Assembly (NCBI GenBank): GCA_016713665.1
Contig: JADJOR010000001.1
Coordinates: 1,128,767-1,192,766, forward strand
Length of the DNA: 64,000 bases
Reading direction: 5' to 3'
From: Deltaproteobacteria bacterium
GTDB taxonomy: Bacteria; Myxococcota_A; UBA9160; UBA4427
The stretch's first letter is position 1, and every line of letters begins with the position of its first letter. A program made the position numbers and the translations under genes. Under the pieces are notes generated by a model. It was given only the letters and a program-made list of their open reading frames with translations, did not search any database and was not told the DNA's origin. Shown one piece after another: positions 52,703 to 61,547 of this stretch.

Positions 52703-53166
52703 CGATGGACCCGATGCGGAGCGACGCGCTCGCCGGTCTGATCGCGCCGGTCGTCGATGCCGACGCAGCGATCTTCTGGGCGGGCGTCGCCGAGGGACGG
52801 CTCCTCGTGCCGAGCTGCCGCGATTGCGGGCGGCGCTTCCTGCCGCCGCTGCCCTGCTGTCCCGCCTGTCGCAGCGAAGCGATCGAGCCCATCGAGGCCT
52901 GCGGCCGCGGGCGGCTCTACAGCTGGGTCATCATGCGCCGCGCCCTCGATCCGGCCTACGCCGAAGCCGTCCCCTACGTCGTCGCCGCCGTCGAGCTCGA
53001 AGAAGGTGCGCGGATCTTCGCGCGGCTGATCGACGTCGATCCCGAAGATCCCGCGGCGCTCGTCGCCGAGATGCCGCTGGCGCTGCGCTTCGTCGAGATC
53101 GATGGCCAGCGCATGTGGGCCTTCGCGCCGGCGACGTCCTCCGAACCGGCGAAGTCGCCGCGATGA
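52699..53166 (+). CDS. DUF35 Zn-ribbon/OB-fold protein (thiolase partner)
   Basis: 155 residues. A rubredoxin-like zinc ribbon (CRDCGRRFLPPLPCCPACRS) is followed by an OB-fold with LYSWVIMRRALDPAYAEAVP and VPYVVAAVELEEGARIFARL. DUF35 proteins form complexes with SCP-x-type thiolases or acyl-CoA hydratases in the side-chain breakdown of sterols and bile acids and in ketone metabolism. Being directly downstream of such a thiolase (4-base overlap) and upstream of an acyl-CoA ligase (4-base overlap) supports a complex with the thiolase. Confidence 0.93.
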   Translation: MTMDPMRSDALAGLIAPVVDADAAIFWAGVAEGRLLVPSCRDCGRRFLPPLPCCPACRSEAIEPIEACGRGRLYSWVIMRRALDPAYAEAVPYVVAAVELEEGARIFARLIDVDPEDPAALVAEMPLALRFVEIDGQRMWAFAPATSSEPAKSPR

Positions 53167-54911
53167 CCTATCGCCGCGCGGCGGTCGAGGCGCACTACCG
53201 CGCGACCGGGCTCTGGACGTCGGAGACCCTCGTCGACCGCGTCCGCGCCCATGCACAAAAGCATCCCGACGCCCCCGCGATCGTCGATGGCAGCGACGAT
53301 TCCCGCACGACCTACGGCGAGCTCTGGCGCGAGGCCCGTCGCTTCGCGGCATTCCTGCGTGCGCGGGGCGTGCAGCCCGGAGACGGCGTCTCGGTCCAGC
53401 TCCCGAATCGCCGCGCGACGGCGATCGCCGACCTCGGCGTCCTCGCGGCGGGCGCCGTCTTGAACCCGCTCCTCCCCGGCTATCGGACCCACGAGCTGCG
53501 CCACATCCTCGCCGCCTCCCGCGCACGCGTCTGGGTGACCCCGGAAGAGGACCGCGGCTTCGACCATCTCGGGATGGCTCGCGCACTGCGCGCGGAGCTG
53601 CCCGCGCTGCATACGCACGTCGTCGTCGGCGCCGCCGACGCCCCGCCCTCGGCTGGCTCACCGCGCGCGACGGGCGCGGGATCGGCGCGCGACGGCGAAT
53701 TCCGCCTCGACACCGTGCTCGCCGCGACCGCCCCCGACGAGACCGCGCTGCCCGCTCTCGACGCCGCCGCCGTCTGCGAGCTCATCTTCACCTCCGGCAC
53801 CGAATCGACGCCGAAGGCGATCCTCCACTCGGAGGAGACGGCGAATCGCAGCGTCCGCGCGGCAATCGAGGCGATGACGCTCGCAGCGGGCGACGTCGTC
53901 TTCATGCCGAGCCCCGTCGGCCACTCGACCGGGCTCAATTTCGGGCTGCGCCTCGCGCTCTACGCCGGGCTCCCGATCGTGCTGCAGGACCGCTGGGACG
54001 CGCGGCGCGCGGCGGAGCTGATCGAACGAGAACGTTGCAGCTATACGCTCGCCGCCACGACCTTTCTCGGCGATCTCGTGCGCAGCCTCGGGGAAGCGCC
54101 GCGCGACGTGTCGTCGATGCGCTGCTTCGGCTGTGGCGGCGCGCCGGTGCCCCCGGAGCTCGTCGTGGCCGCGGATGCGAAGGGCATCCGGGTCCTTCGG
54201 ATCTACGGCTCGACCGAGGGGCTCGTCCTGACCTGGAACCGGCCGGGCACGCCCCTCGAGCGGCGCGCGCGAACCGACGGCCCTCCGCTCCCGCACGTCG
54301 AGCTCGAGATCCGCGACGAGGAGGACCGCCCCGTCACGGCGGGCGTCGCCGGCGAGATCCACGTCCGCGGCCCCTCGCTCTGTGTCGGCTTCTTCGACGA
54401 TCCCGAGCGCATGGCCCGCAGCTTCACGCCGGACGGCTGGCTGCGCAGCGGCGATCTCGGCGTCGTCGACGACGCCGGTCATCTGACGATCGTCGGGCGC
54501 AAGAAGGAGATCATCATCCGCGGCGGCATGAACATCGCGCCGCGGGAGATCGAGGATCTGCTCTGCGAGATGCCCGGGGTGCGGACGGCCGCCGTAATCG
54601 GGCTGCCGGACGAGCGGCTCGGCGAGGTCGTGTGTGCCTGTCTCGTCGTCGATCCGGCGGGCGACGAAGCCGCTGCTGCTGCTGCTGCTGCCGACGCGGG
54701 CGCCGCCGCGGCGTCGAACGCGACAGTCCGTCCCATCACCCTCGACGACGTGACCCGCTTCCTGCGCGGCCGCGAGCTCGCGACCTACAAGCTGCCCCAG
54801 GCGCTGCGCCTCGTCGCGGCCATCCCCACGACGGCGAGCGGAAAGCTCCGCAAGGCGGCGCTGCGCGACGCGATCCTGGCGGAGGACTCCGCCGGCAAGG
54901 AGAGGACATGA
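53163..54911 (+). CDS. Acyl-CoA synthetase / AMP-binding ligase
   Basis: 582 residues of the ANL family. LIFTSGTESTPKAILHS is the phosphate-binding loop, RIYGSTEG the adenine site, WLRSGDLGVVDDAGHL the hinge and TASGKLRKAALR the C-terminal catalytic Lys. It would turn a carboxylic acid into its CoA thioester for the hydratase and thiolase encoded around it. A run of eight alanines then AlaGly-rich sequence (about residues 503-520) in the lid domain includes six identical GCT codons, unusual in this GCC/GCG-rich genome. ATG overlaps the DUF35 stop, stop overlaps the hydratase start. Confidence 0.95.
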   Translation: MTYRRAAVEAHYRATGLWTSETLVDRVRAHAQKHPDAPAIVDGSDDSRTTYGELWREARRFAAFLRARGVQPGDGVSVQLPNRRATAIADLGVLAAGAVLNPLLPGYRTHELRHILAASRARVWVTPEEDRGFDHLGMARALRAELPALHTHVVVGAADAPPSAGSPRATGAGSARDGEFRLDTVLAATAPDETALPALDAAAVCELIFTSGTESTPKAILHSEETANRSVRAAIEAMTLAAGDVVFMPSPVGHSTGLNFGLRLALYAGLPIVLQDRWDARRAAELIERERCSYTLAATTFLGDLVRSLGEAPRDVSSMRCFGCGGAPVPPELVVAADAKGIRVLRIYGSTEGLVLTWNRPGTPLERRARTDGPPLPHVELEIRDEEDRPVTAGVAGEIHVRGPSLCVGFFDDPERMARSFTPDGWLRSGDLGVVDDAGHLTIVGRKKEIIIRGGMNIAPREIEDLLCEMPGVRTAAVIGLPDERLGEVVCACLVVDPAGDEAAAAAAAADAGAAAASNATVRPITLDDVTRFLRGRELATYKLPQALRLVAAIPTTASGKLRKAALRDAILAEDSAGKERT

Positions 54912-55711
54912 GCGACGATCGGATCGTCCAGGAAGACGTCGAGCTCGAGGGCGGCGCCGTCGCGCGCATCCTCATGCTCGATCGCCCCGAACAGCGAAAC
55001 CCCCTCGACCGGGCCACCGTCCGCGGCCTGCGCGACCGCGTCCGTGCGAGCCTCGACGACGACCGCATCCGCGCAATCGTGCTGACGGGTCGTGGCAAGG
55101 CCTTCTCGTCGGGCGGAGATCTCAAGGGCTATCAGGCGCTCTACCGCGATCCCGACGCGTTTCGTGCTTTCCTCGAGGAGTTCGCGGAGCTGTGTCGGCT
55201 GCTCGAGCGCGGCCGCCTCCTCAGCGTCGCCATGATCAACGGCGCCTGCGTCGCCGGCGGCCTCGAGCTCGCGCTGGCCTGCGACGTCGTCACGATCGCG
55301 AGCGAGGCCCGCGTCGCCGACGGCCATCTCAACTTCGGTCAGCTCCCGGGCGCCGGCGGCAGCCAGCGCCTCTGCCGTGCGATCGGCCTGCAGAAGGCGA
55401 AGGAGATGCTGCTGACGGGCCGCTTCTATGGCGGCGCGGAGGCGGCGCAGATGGGCCTCGCGGCGTTCCATTGCCCGGCCGAGACGCTCCGCGAGCGGAC
55501 GCTCGCGCTGGTCGAGGAGATCTGTGCACATAGCGCCCTCGCCCTGCGCGAGATGAAGACCTTGATCGGCTACGCCGTCGACCTGCCCCTCGACCGCGCC
55601 CTCGAGGCCGAGCTCGAACGGGTCCACCGCTATGCGACGACCTCCCACGACGCCACCGAAGGCCTCGCCGCCTTCGCCGCGAAGCGCAGGCCGAGCTACC
55701 GGGGAGAATGA
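54908..55711 (+). CDS. Enoyl-CoA hydratase/isomerase-family (crotonase) protein
   Basis: 267 residues. The oxyanion-hole segment GKAFSSGGDLKGY and GACVAGGLELALACD are typical, followed by GQLPGAGGSQRL and AKEMLLTG. In the standard hydratase two glutamates act: the second (in KEMLLTG) is present, but the first position aligns with His in DGHLNFGQLPG. It may therefore be a hydrolase, isomerase or other crotonase. Last gene of the thiolase-DUF35-ligase operon, coupled by ATGA to the ligase. Confidence 0.92.
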   Translation: MSDDRIVQEDVELEGGAVARILMLDRPEQRNPLDRATVRGLRDRVRASLDDDRIRAIVLTGRGKAFSSGGDLKGYQALYRDPDAFRAFLEEFAELCRLLERGRLLSVAMINGACVAGGLELALACDVVTIASEARVADGHLNFGQLPGAGGSQRLCRAIGLQKAKEMLLTGRFYGGAEAAQMGLAAFHCPAETLRERTLALVEEICAHSALALREMKTLIGYAVDLPLDRALEAELERVHRYATTSHDATEGLAAFAAKRRPSYRGE

Positions 55712-55863
55712 TGCGGGGACCGCGCGCTGCACGGTCTCCCGAAAGGCCCTTCGAGGTCGATTGACGCTGCTGAGCGACCGGCGCATCATGGCTGCGACCC
55801 GCGCTCGACCCGATCGGGATCGCCCCGGGCTCTTCGTGAACGAGAGCAGCGGAGGCCGAGGCC

Positions 55864-56973
55864 ATGGCGATCGAGTTTCTTCCGCCCGATGCCCGTGCGG
55901 CCGACGTGAAGGCCGAGCTCGATCGCTCGGGCTACGCCGTCGTCCGGGACTGGCTCGACCTCGAGCTCGTCGAGAACATCCACCGCGACATTTCGCGTTA
56001 TGCCGATCGCGTCGTCGGCCTCGAGCTCGAGTTCTTCGGCGACGGCGCCCTCAAGAAGGTCGAGGGACTCGCCGCCAAGTCGGCGAGCGTCGTCGACGTC
56101 ATGAGCCGGCCCCTGCTGGCCGAGCTCGCCGAGGCGTTTCTCGGCGCCGATCCGCTCCTGAACGCCTCGGGCGGCTTCGTCCTCGAAAAAGGCCGGCGCC
56201 CCCAGCCGCTCCACCACGACGACGTGCTCTATCAACCCTTCCTGTCGCGCCGTCCGGGCGAGTTCGAGAGCATGCTGAATTGCATGATCGCGATCAGCGA
56301 CTTCCGCCGCGAGAACGGTGCGACGCGCATGGTCCCCGGAAGCCATCTCTGGCCGGAAGGCCGGCTCCCGACCGAGGCCGACCCGGTCGTCGACGTCGAG
56401 ATGCCGCCGGGCTCCGCCGCCTTCTGGCTCGGATCGACCTGGCATGGCGCGGGTCAGAATACGACCGAGCGCGCCCGGATCGGCTGCGAGCTCGGATTCA
56501 ATTGCGGCTGGCTCCGACCCCACGAGAACTATCAGCTCCTGATCCCGCCGGGCCTCGCCCGCGATCTCCCGCTCCAGGTCCAGGAGCTGCTCGGCTACAA
56601 GGCCCATCGCGGCATGCTCGGCTGCATCGAGCAGCGAAGCCCGATGGAGGTCTTCGGCTTCGAGAAGCGGCGCCCGGTCCACGCCGTCGTCCGCGAGGCC
56701 GAGGAAGCGGCGGCGCCGGTCGATCCGCGGGATCTCGAGCGGGCGGTGCGCCGCTTCGCGGCGAGCGGAAATCGCGCGCTGCCGACGGAGGCGAGCCGGC
56801 TGCTCGAGCGTCTCGCCAAATCGAATCGCGCCCTCGAAGGCGCCGGCAATCGCGCCGAGCGCGACATGCTCGAGGTCGTCGCGGTCGCCGACGCCCGGAG
56901 CCTGACCGTGCATCTCGAGGGCATCGGATGGACCGAGCCGATCGAGGCGCTCAAGCGCGGCGCGCTCGCCTAG
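55864..56973 (+). CDS. Phytanoyl-CoA dioxygenase-family (PhyH) Fe(II)/2-oxoglutarate enzyme
   Basis: 369 residues. After an N-terminal SGYAVVRDWLDLELVENIHRD (cited in part) comes the jelly-roll core: PLHHDDVLYQP holds the H-x-D iron ligands, FRRENGATRMVPGSH the loop before the distal site, and GSTWHGAGQNTTERAR the distal His and the Arg that binds 2-oxoglutarate. Hydroxylates or otherwise oxidises a hydrophobic or CoA-linked substrate. The C-terminal 100 residues are an unknown extension. GGAGG precedes the ATG. Followed by an SDR in the same direction, a sensible oxidation pair. Confidence 0.94.
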   Translation: MAIEFLPPDARAADVKAELDRSGYAVVRDWLDLELVENIHRDISRYADRVVGLELEFFGDGALKKVEGLAAKSASVVDVMSRPLLAELAEAFLGADPLLNASGGFVLEKGRRPQPLHHDDVLYQPFLSRRPGEFESMLNCMIAISDFRRENGATRMVPGSHLWPEGRLPTEADPVVDVEMPPGSAAFWLGSTWHGAGQNTTERARIGCELGFNCGWLRPHENYQLLIPPGLARDLPLQVQELLGYKAHRGMLGCIEQRSPMEVFGFEKRRPVHAVVREAEEAAAPVDPRDLERAVRRFAASGNRALPTEASRLLERLAKSNRALEGAGNRAERDMLEVVAVADARSLTVHLEGIGWTEPIEALKRGALA

Positions 56974-56989
56974 CGGCCGAGGAGTCGGA

Positions 56990-57751
56990 TTGGGCAGCCT
57001 CGACGAGCAGGTCGCCATCGTCACCGGCGCGGGTCAGGGCGTCGGCCAGGGCATCGCCCTCGCCCTCGCGAACGCGGGCGCCGCGGTCGTCGTCGCCGAG
57101 CGCGTCGAAGCGACGCGCCACGAGACCTGCCGCCAGATCGAAGCGCGCGGCGGTCGCGCCCTCCCCGTCGCCTGCGACGTCTGCTCGCCCGCGGACATCG
57201 CCGCGACCGTCGACCTGACGCTCCGCGCCTTCGGCCGCATCGACATCCTCGTCAACAACGCCCAGATCGTCCACCGCGGCCCCCTCGAGCGCCTCGACGA
57301 CGCCGCCTTCGACGAGACCTTCGACTCGGGCCCCCGCGCGACGTTCCGCTTCATGAAGGCGGTCCCTCCCCACATGAAGGCCCGCGGCCGCGGCGCGATC
57401 GTGAACCTCGCGACCTCGGGCGCCGTGCGCTGGGATGCGGTGGGCTACGGCGTCTACGCGGCCGCCAAGCAGGCAATCCGCGCGCTCAGCCGCGCGGCGG
57501 CCCACGAATGGGTCCGCGACGGGATCCGCGTCAACACGATCGCGCCGATCGCGATGACGCCGGCGATGGCGCAATGGATGGAAGAGGATCCGGAGGGCTC
57601 GCGCGCCTTCATCGACTCGCTGCCGACGCGGCGGATCGGCGATCCCGAGCTCGACATCGGCCGCGCCGTCGTCTTTCTCGTCGGCCCGGATGCGGGGTAC
57701 GTCAACGCCGTCACCCTGCCCCTCGACGGCGGCCAGGCCTACTTCGGCTGA
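56990..57751 (+). CDS. Short-chain dehydrogenase/reductase (TTG start)
   Basis: 253 residues from a TTG at 56990-56992 placed 5-6 bases after AGGAG, 16 bases past the PhyH stop. TGAGQGVGQGIALAL, NNAQIVHRG, LATSGAVR and YAAAKQAI (Tyr-x-x-x-Lys) are those of a classical SDR; RVNTIAPIAMTP and DGGQAYFG close it. Likely oxidises the alcohol produced by the neighbouring dioxygenase. The last 13 bases overlap convergently with the lactonase gene. Confidence 0.92.
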   Translation: MGSLDEQVAIVTGAGQGVGQGIALALANAGAAVVVAERVEATRHETCRQIEARGGRALPVACDVCSPADIAATVDLTLRAFGRIDILVNNAQIVHRGPLERLDDAAFDETFDSGPRATFRFMKAVPPHMKARGRGAIVNLATSGAVRWDAVGYGVYAAAKQAIRALSRAAAHEWVRDGIRVNTIAPIAMTPAMAQWMEEDPEGSRAFIDSLPTRRIGDPELDIGRAVVFLVGPDAGYVNAVTLPLDGGQAYFG

Positions 57752-58671
57752 GCCGCCCCCGGAACCTCGACCTCGAGCGTCTCGATCCGGCCCTCGGAGT
57801 CGACCGTCGCGTCGAGCGCCCGATCGAAGCCGACCCGAGCGAGGTTCTCGAGCAGAACCTGGCCGACCGTCGCGAGAAAGAGCGTCCGCCCCGTCGCCCC
57901 CCCGAGCGCCGTCGCGAGCACCATCCGCCCCGGCGCCTCGAAGACCGCCTCGAGCTCGAATTCCGGCGAGATCCGCAGCAATCCATGGACCCCACCCCCG
58001 GCCCAGATCCCGCCCGCCGCATCGAGGCAGATGCCGTCCAGATGGAAGCCGGGCGCTTCAAAGACGATCTCGCGCGGGCCGAGGGAGCCGTCGCCGCGGA
58101 TCGGGAAGCGCAGCAGTCGCCCATCCGCCGTCTCAGCGAGGATGAGCGAGCGCCCGTCCGGCGTGATGACGGCGCCGTTCGGGCTCGCGAGCTCCGCAAC
58201 CTCGACCCTCGCGCGCCCATCGGGCTCGACGCGGATCAGGCAATCCGTGCGCGACTGGGGCGTACCGCCGTTTCGGCTCCCGACGTAGGCCCGTCCGACG
58301 GCGTCGACCACCATGTCGTTGATGAAGCAGCCCGAGAGCGCCGACAGATCGGCGTGGACCGCCGTCTCGCCGCCGCCGTCGACGTCGGCCGTTCCGCCGC
58401 CCGCGTCCACACCCACGTCGACCGCCATCAGCCGCCGGTCGAGCATCGAGACGACGAGCAGCCTTCCGTCGGGCAGGAATCCGAGCCCCGACGCGCGGTC
58501 GGCGAGTTCGCCGATCGCGACGCAGCGCCCATCCGGCTCGAGGCGGAAGACCCGGTGGCGATGGATGTCCGAGAAGTAGAGCCGGCCCGCCTGCCAGCGC
58601 GGGCCTTCCGGAAACGCGACGCCGTCGACGAGACGTCGCGCGTCGAGGATGCGGCGCACGGGCGACGGCAT
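57739..58671 (-). CDS. SMP-30/gluconolactonase-like protein
   Basis: 310 residues of a six-bladed beta-propeller. GVAFPEGPRW supplies the first metal Glu, FINDMVVDAVGRAYVGSR the Asn/Asp site, LASPNGAVITPDGR the second Asn, and PGFHLDGICLDAAGGIW the catalytic Asp. These residues bind a divalent metal in sugar-lactone hydrolases and luciferin-regenerating relatives. The substrate is open. The start ATG shares one base with the TGA of the NTF2-like gene (TGATG at 58671-58673). Confidence 0.92.
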   Translation of the reverse strand: MPSPVRRILDARRLVDGVAFPEGPRWQAGRLYFSDIHRHRVFRLEPDGRCVAIGELADRASGLGFLPDGRLLVVSMLDRRLMAVDVGVDAGGGTADVDGGGETAVHADLSALSGCFINDMVVDAVGRAYVGSRNGGTPQSRTDCLIRVEPDGRARVEVAELASPNGAVITPDGRSLILAETADGRLLRFPIRGDGSLGPREIVFEAPGFHLDGICLDAAGGIWAGGGVHGLLRISPEFELEAVFEAPGRMVLATALGGATGRTLFLATVGQVLLENLARVGFDRALDATVDSEGRIETLEVEVPGAAQPK

Positions 58672-59114
58672 CACGGCGCGGCCGGGTTCATGCCGTCGGT
58701 CTGGAGCCGCCGCTCGGCGATCTTCCAGCGCCCGTCGCGCTTCACGAAGCGATCGCGCACACGCCCGAAGGAGCTGACCATCGCCTGGCCGGCGTCGCCG
58801 GCGAACATCAGGAAATAGCTCGTGCCCCGGGCCTCGCCGGCGTCGACGTCGACTTCGACGACCGGGCTCGCGTAGACGTGCTTGTGACCCGGCCGATCGC
58901 GCATCGCGCCGGCGAAGCGCGCGAAGTCGGCTTCGCCCTCGAGGCGGACGTAGGTCTCGCCGTTCGGGAGCAGGACCTCGAAGAGGGCGTCGCGCGTGAA
59001 GCAGTCGAGCCAGTCCGCGACCCGGGCCGAGTCGAGGGCCTGGCAATAGCGGTGCATGACGGCGGTGATCGCGCGCTCGTCGAGGAGGATGCGGAGCTCT
59101 CGTTCGGTGTCCAT
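58671..59114 (-). CDS. NTF2/SnoaL-like fold protein
   Basis: 147 residues: AITAVMHRYCQALDSARVADWLDCF, cited in part as HRYCQALDSARVADW, is the SnoaL-like helix with a Y-x-x-A-L-D pattern. GHKHVYASPVVEVD and RDRFVKRDGRWKIAERRL are the later strands. This fold includes isomerases, dehydratases and ring-hydroxylating dioxygenase small subunits; no catalytic pair is diagnostic here. It overlaps the DapA-like gene upstream (TGATG) and the lactonase gene downstream, so these three are one transcript. Confidence 0.88.
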   Translation of the reverse strand: MDTERELRILLDERAITAVMHRYCQALDSARVADWLDCFTRDALFEVLLPNGETYVRLEGEADFARFAGAMRDRPGHKHVYASPVVEVDVDAGEARGTSYFLMFAGDAGQAMVSSFGRVRDRFVKRDGRWKIAERRLQTDGMNPAAP

Positions 59115-60085
59115 CAGGCTCTCCCTCCGGCCGGCGGCAGGATTTCGGATTGGCGCAGATCGAGGAGATCGAGCTCGGCGCGGATCTTCGCCTGCTCGGA
59201 CTCGGGGATCGGCATGTAGGGCCGCCGGATGATGCCGACCTCGAAGCCGAGATGGCGCAGCGCGGGCTTGATCGAGCGCGGGTAGTAGCGCCCGGGCTTG
59301 TGGATGATCTCGTTGAGGGTCCGGATCCGGGCCGAGAGGCGCTTCGCCGTCTCGCGATCGCCCTCGTGGAAGGCCTTCATCATCGTCGCGCACAGGCGCG
59401 GCGCGATCGATTGCTGGATCGAGTGGAAGCCGTAGATCCCGAGCTCCATCTTCGCATACCAGTCGAGGGCGCCCGCGAGGCGGACAGGACGCCTGCCCGC
59501 CATGCGGTCGAGGAAGGCGCGCAGGACATCGTCCTCGTCGGACATGATCGTGACGCCCGCGATGTGGGGGTAGTCGTCGACGAGGCGGATCAGCAGATCG
59601 TGGGGGATGCGTCCGTTCGGGGCGTCGATGATCTCGCCGCCGTGGTAGCCGCAGAGGTACATCGGCATCTCGACGGCCTCGAGCACGTCGCGGAAATAAC
59701 GCTCGGCCTCGGCGACGAAGAGCCCGTCGTTGCCGCGCCCGTCCTGGGCGCCGGGATAGAGCTGGGCGCCGTCGAAGCCCATGTCGCGGGCGAGGCGGAA
59801 CATCGAGACGAGCTCGGCCGTCCCGGCCGGGCCGAAGGGGATCGCGTTGACCGGCGACTTGCCCTTGAGCTCGTCGACTCCGATCTCCCAGAGCCGCCGC
59901 CGCTCGGCGCGGTCGAGGTTCACGAACTCCGTCGCGTGGGGCCCGCCGACGAAGACCGTCGTCCCGGCCTCCGCCATGTAGCGGAGGATCTGGCGGTAGA
60001 CGCGCTCGTTGATCGATTCGCCGCGCTCGTCCATCGGCGTGATGGCGTTGCCGAGTGAAGGTCGATCCCCTGCGATGGTGCCCAT
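59114..60085 (-). CDS. DapA-family (DHDPS-like) protein lacking the Schiff-base lysine
   Basis: 323 residues from ATG 60083-60085, which has AAGGAG upstream; a longer start at 60139 is unlikely. The TIM-barrel order of the dihydrodipicolinate synthase/N-acetylneuraminate lyase family is seen: NAITPMDERG, FVGGPHATEFVNLDRAERR, ARDMGFDGAQLYP and MYLCGYHGGEI. At the strand where family enzymes have Gly-x-Lys, the sequence reads GVTIMSDE with Thr179, and the nearby Tyr/Asn-Pro motif is also altered. So it is not an aldolase/lyase of the usual mechanism. Probably a catabolic enzyme of unknown reaction. Coupled to the NTF2-like gene. Confidence 0.85.
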   Translation of the reverse strand: MGTIAGDRPSLGNAITPMDERGESINERVYRQILRYMAEAGTTVFVGGPHATEFVNLDRAERRRLWEIGVDELKGKSPVNAIPFGPAGTAELVSMFRLARDMGFDGAQLYPGAQDGRGNDGLFVAEAERYFRDVLEAVEMPMYLCGYHGGEIIDAPNGRIPHDLLIRLVDDYPHIAGVTIMSDEDDVLRAFLDRMAGRRPVRLAGALDWYAKMELGIYGFHSIQQSIAPRLCATMMKAFHEGDRETAKRLSARIRTLNEIIHKPGRYYPRSIKPALRHLGFEVGIIRRPYMPIPESEQAKIRAELDLLDLRQSEILPPAGGRA

Positions 60086-60145
60086 GCCGTTGCGCTCCTT
60101 CCCGTCGTTCGAAACGGCCGCCGAGGCCCGCTCCATCATTCTTGC

Positions 60146-61435
60146 TCAGGCAAAGATCTTGAATCGCTCGAAGCAGGCCCGATGGAGCGCCGCCCGGTCG
60201 TCGGGGTGGGCGATCCCGATCAGCTGCCGCGCGCGCTCGCGCAGGTTGCGGCCGAAGAGCTCGGCGCAGCCGTACTCGGTCACGACGTGATGGACATGGC
60301 CCCGGGTCGTCACGACCCCCGCGCCCGGGCGCAGCGTCGGGACGACGCGCGGGATCCCGCTCTTCGTCCGGCTCGTGAGCACGATGATCGGCTTGCCGCC
60401 TTCGGACAGCACGGCGCCGCGCATGAAGTCCATCTGGCCGCCGATCCCGCTGTACTGTCGCATGCCGATGCTGTCCGCGCAGACCTGCCCCGTCAGATCG
60501 ATCTCGATCGCCCCGTTGATCGCGACGACCCGGGGATTGCGGCCGATGATCGCAGGCTCGTTGACGTAGTCGATGTCGAGGAAGGCGAAGCCGGGGTTGT
60601 CGTCGATGTAGTCGTAGAGGCGGCGGGAGCCCAGGGCGAAGCCGGTGACGGTCTTGTTGCGGTGGATCGCCTTGTAGCGATTCGTGACGACGCCCTTCTC
60701 GCAGAGCTCGAGCAGGCCGTCGGAGAACATCTCGGTATGGACCCCGAGATCCGCGTGATTCGAGAGCTGGCGCAGGACCGCGTCGGGAATCGAGCCGATG
60801 CCGAGCTGGAGGGTGCTGCGGTCCTCGATCAGCCCCGCGACGCGCTCGCCGATCTTCGCTTCCTCGGGCCCGATCTCGGCGCCGAAGACGGCTTCGTGGA
60901 GCGGGGCCTCGTGCCAGGTCATCGCGGCGAAGCGGCTGAAATGGATCATGCCGTCGCCATGGGTCCGCGGAACCTGCGGGTTGACCTGGGCGATCAGGTA
61001 GCGCGCCGAGTCGACCGCCGAGCGCGCGACGTCGACCGAGGGCCCGAGGGAGCAGTAGCCGCTCTGGTCCGGCGGCGAGACCTGCACGATCGCGCCGTCG
61101 AGGGGCAGCACGCGGCGCTTGAAGAGCTCCGGGATCTCCGAGAGGAAGACCGGGACATAATCCGCGCGCCCCGCGTCGACGGCCTCGCGGATCGAGGCCG
61201 AGACGAAGAGCGCGTTCAGATGGAAGTGTTCCTCCATCCCGGGCTGGTCGACGTACATCGGCCCGTAGACGCTGATGAAGACGAGCTCGACCCCGCGCAG
61301 CCGATCCTTCTGATCGGCGAGCGCCTTCATCATGGCCGTCGGGGTCACCGCGCTGCCGTGGACGAAGACGCGATGACCCGACTCGATCGGACGCAGGGCT
61401 TCTTCAGGGGAGACGTATCGGGGCGACTTCGGCAT
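60146..61435 (-). CDS. CoA-transferase (4-hydroxybutyrate/acetyl-CoA hydrolase type)
   Basis: 429 residues starting ATG 61435. FVHGSAVTPTAMMKAL, DQSGYCSLGPSVDVAR, LQLGIGSIPDAVL and the C-terminal HVVTEYGCAELFG, whose Glu forms the CoA thioester intermediate, identify class-I-type butyrate/acetate CoA-transferases. It would move CoA between acyl acids, e.g. to activate the carbon skeleton handled by the genes downstream on this strand. 60 bases separate it from the DapA-like gene. An in-frame extension upstream to 61600 lacks family similarity. Confidence 0.94.
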   Translation of the reverse strand: MPKSPRYVSPEEALRPIESGHRVFVHGSAVTPTAMMKALADQKDRLRGVELVFISVYGPMYVDQPGMEEHFHLNALFVSASIREAVDAGRADYVPVFLSEIPELFKRRVLPLDGAIVQVSPPDQSGYCSLGPSVDVARSAVDSARYLIAQVNPQVPRTHGDGMIHFSRFAAMTWHEAPLHEAVFGAEIGPEEAKIGERVAGLIEDRSTLQLGIGSIPDAVLRQLSNHADLGVHTEMFSDGLLELCEKGVVTNRYKAIHRNKTVTGFALGSRRLYDYIDDNPGFAFLDIDYVNEPAIIGRNPRVVAINGAIEIDLTGQVCADSIGMRQYSGIGGQMDFMRGAVLSEGGKPIIVLTSRTKSGIPRVVPTLRPGAGVVTTRGHVHHVVTEYGCAELFGRNLRERARQLIGIAHPDDRAALHRACFERFKIFA

Positions 61436-61547
61436 CAGGGCGTCGGGCTCTCGGCCGGTAGGCAGGGGCCCCAGGATAGGCGCTGCGACAGAGCCCCCGC
61501 CAGAACACCTCGGCGGTCCCGCCGACGCCCCGTCGCCGTGTCCGAGC

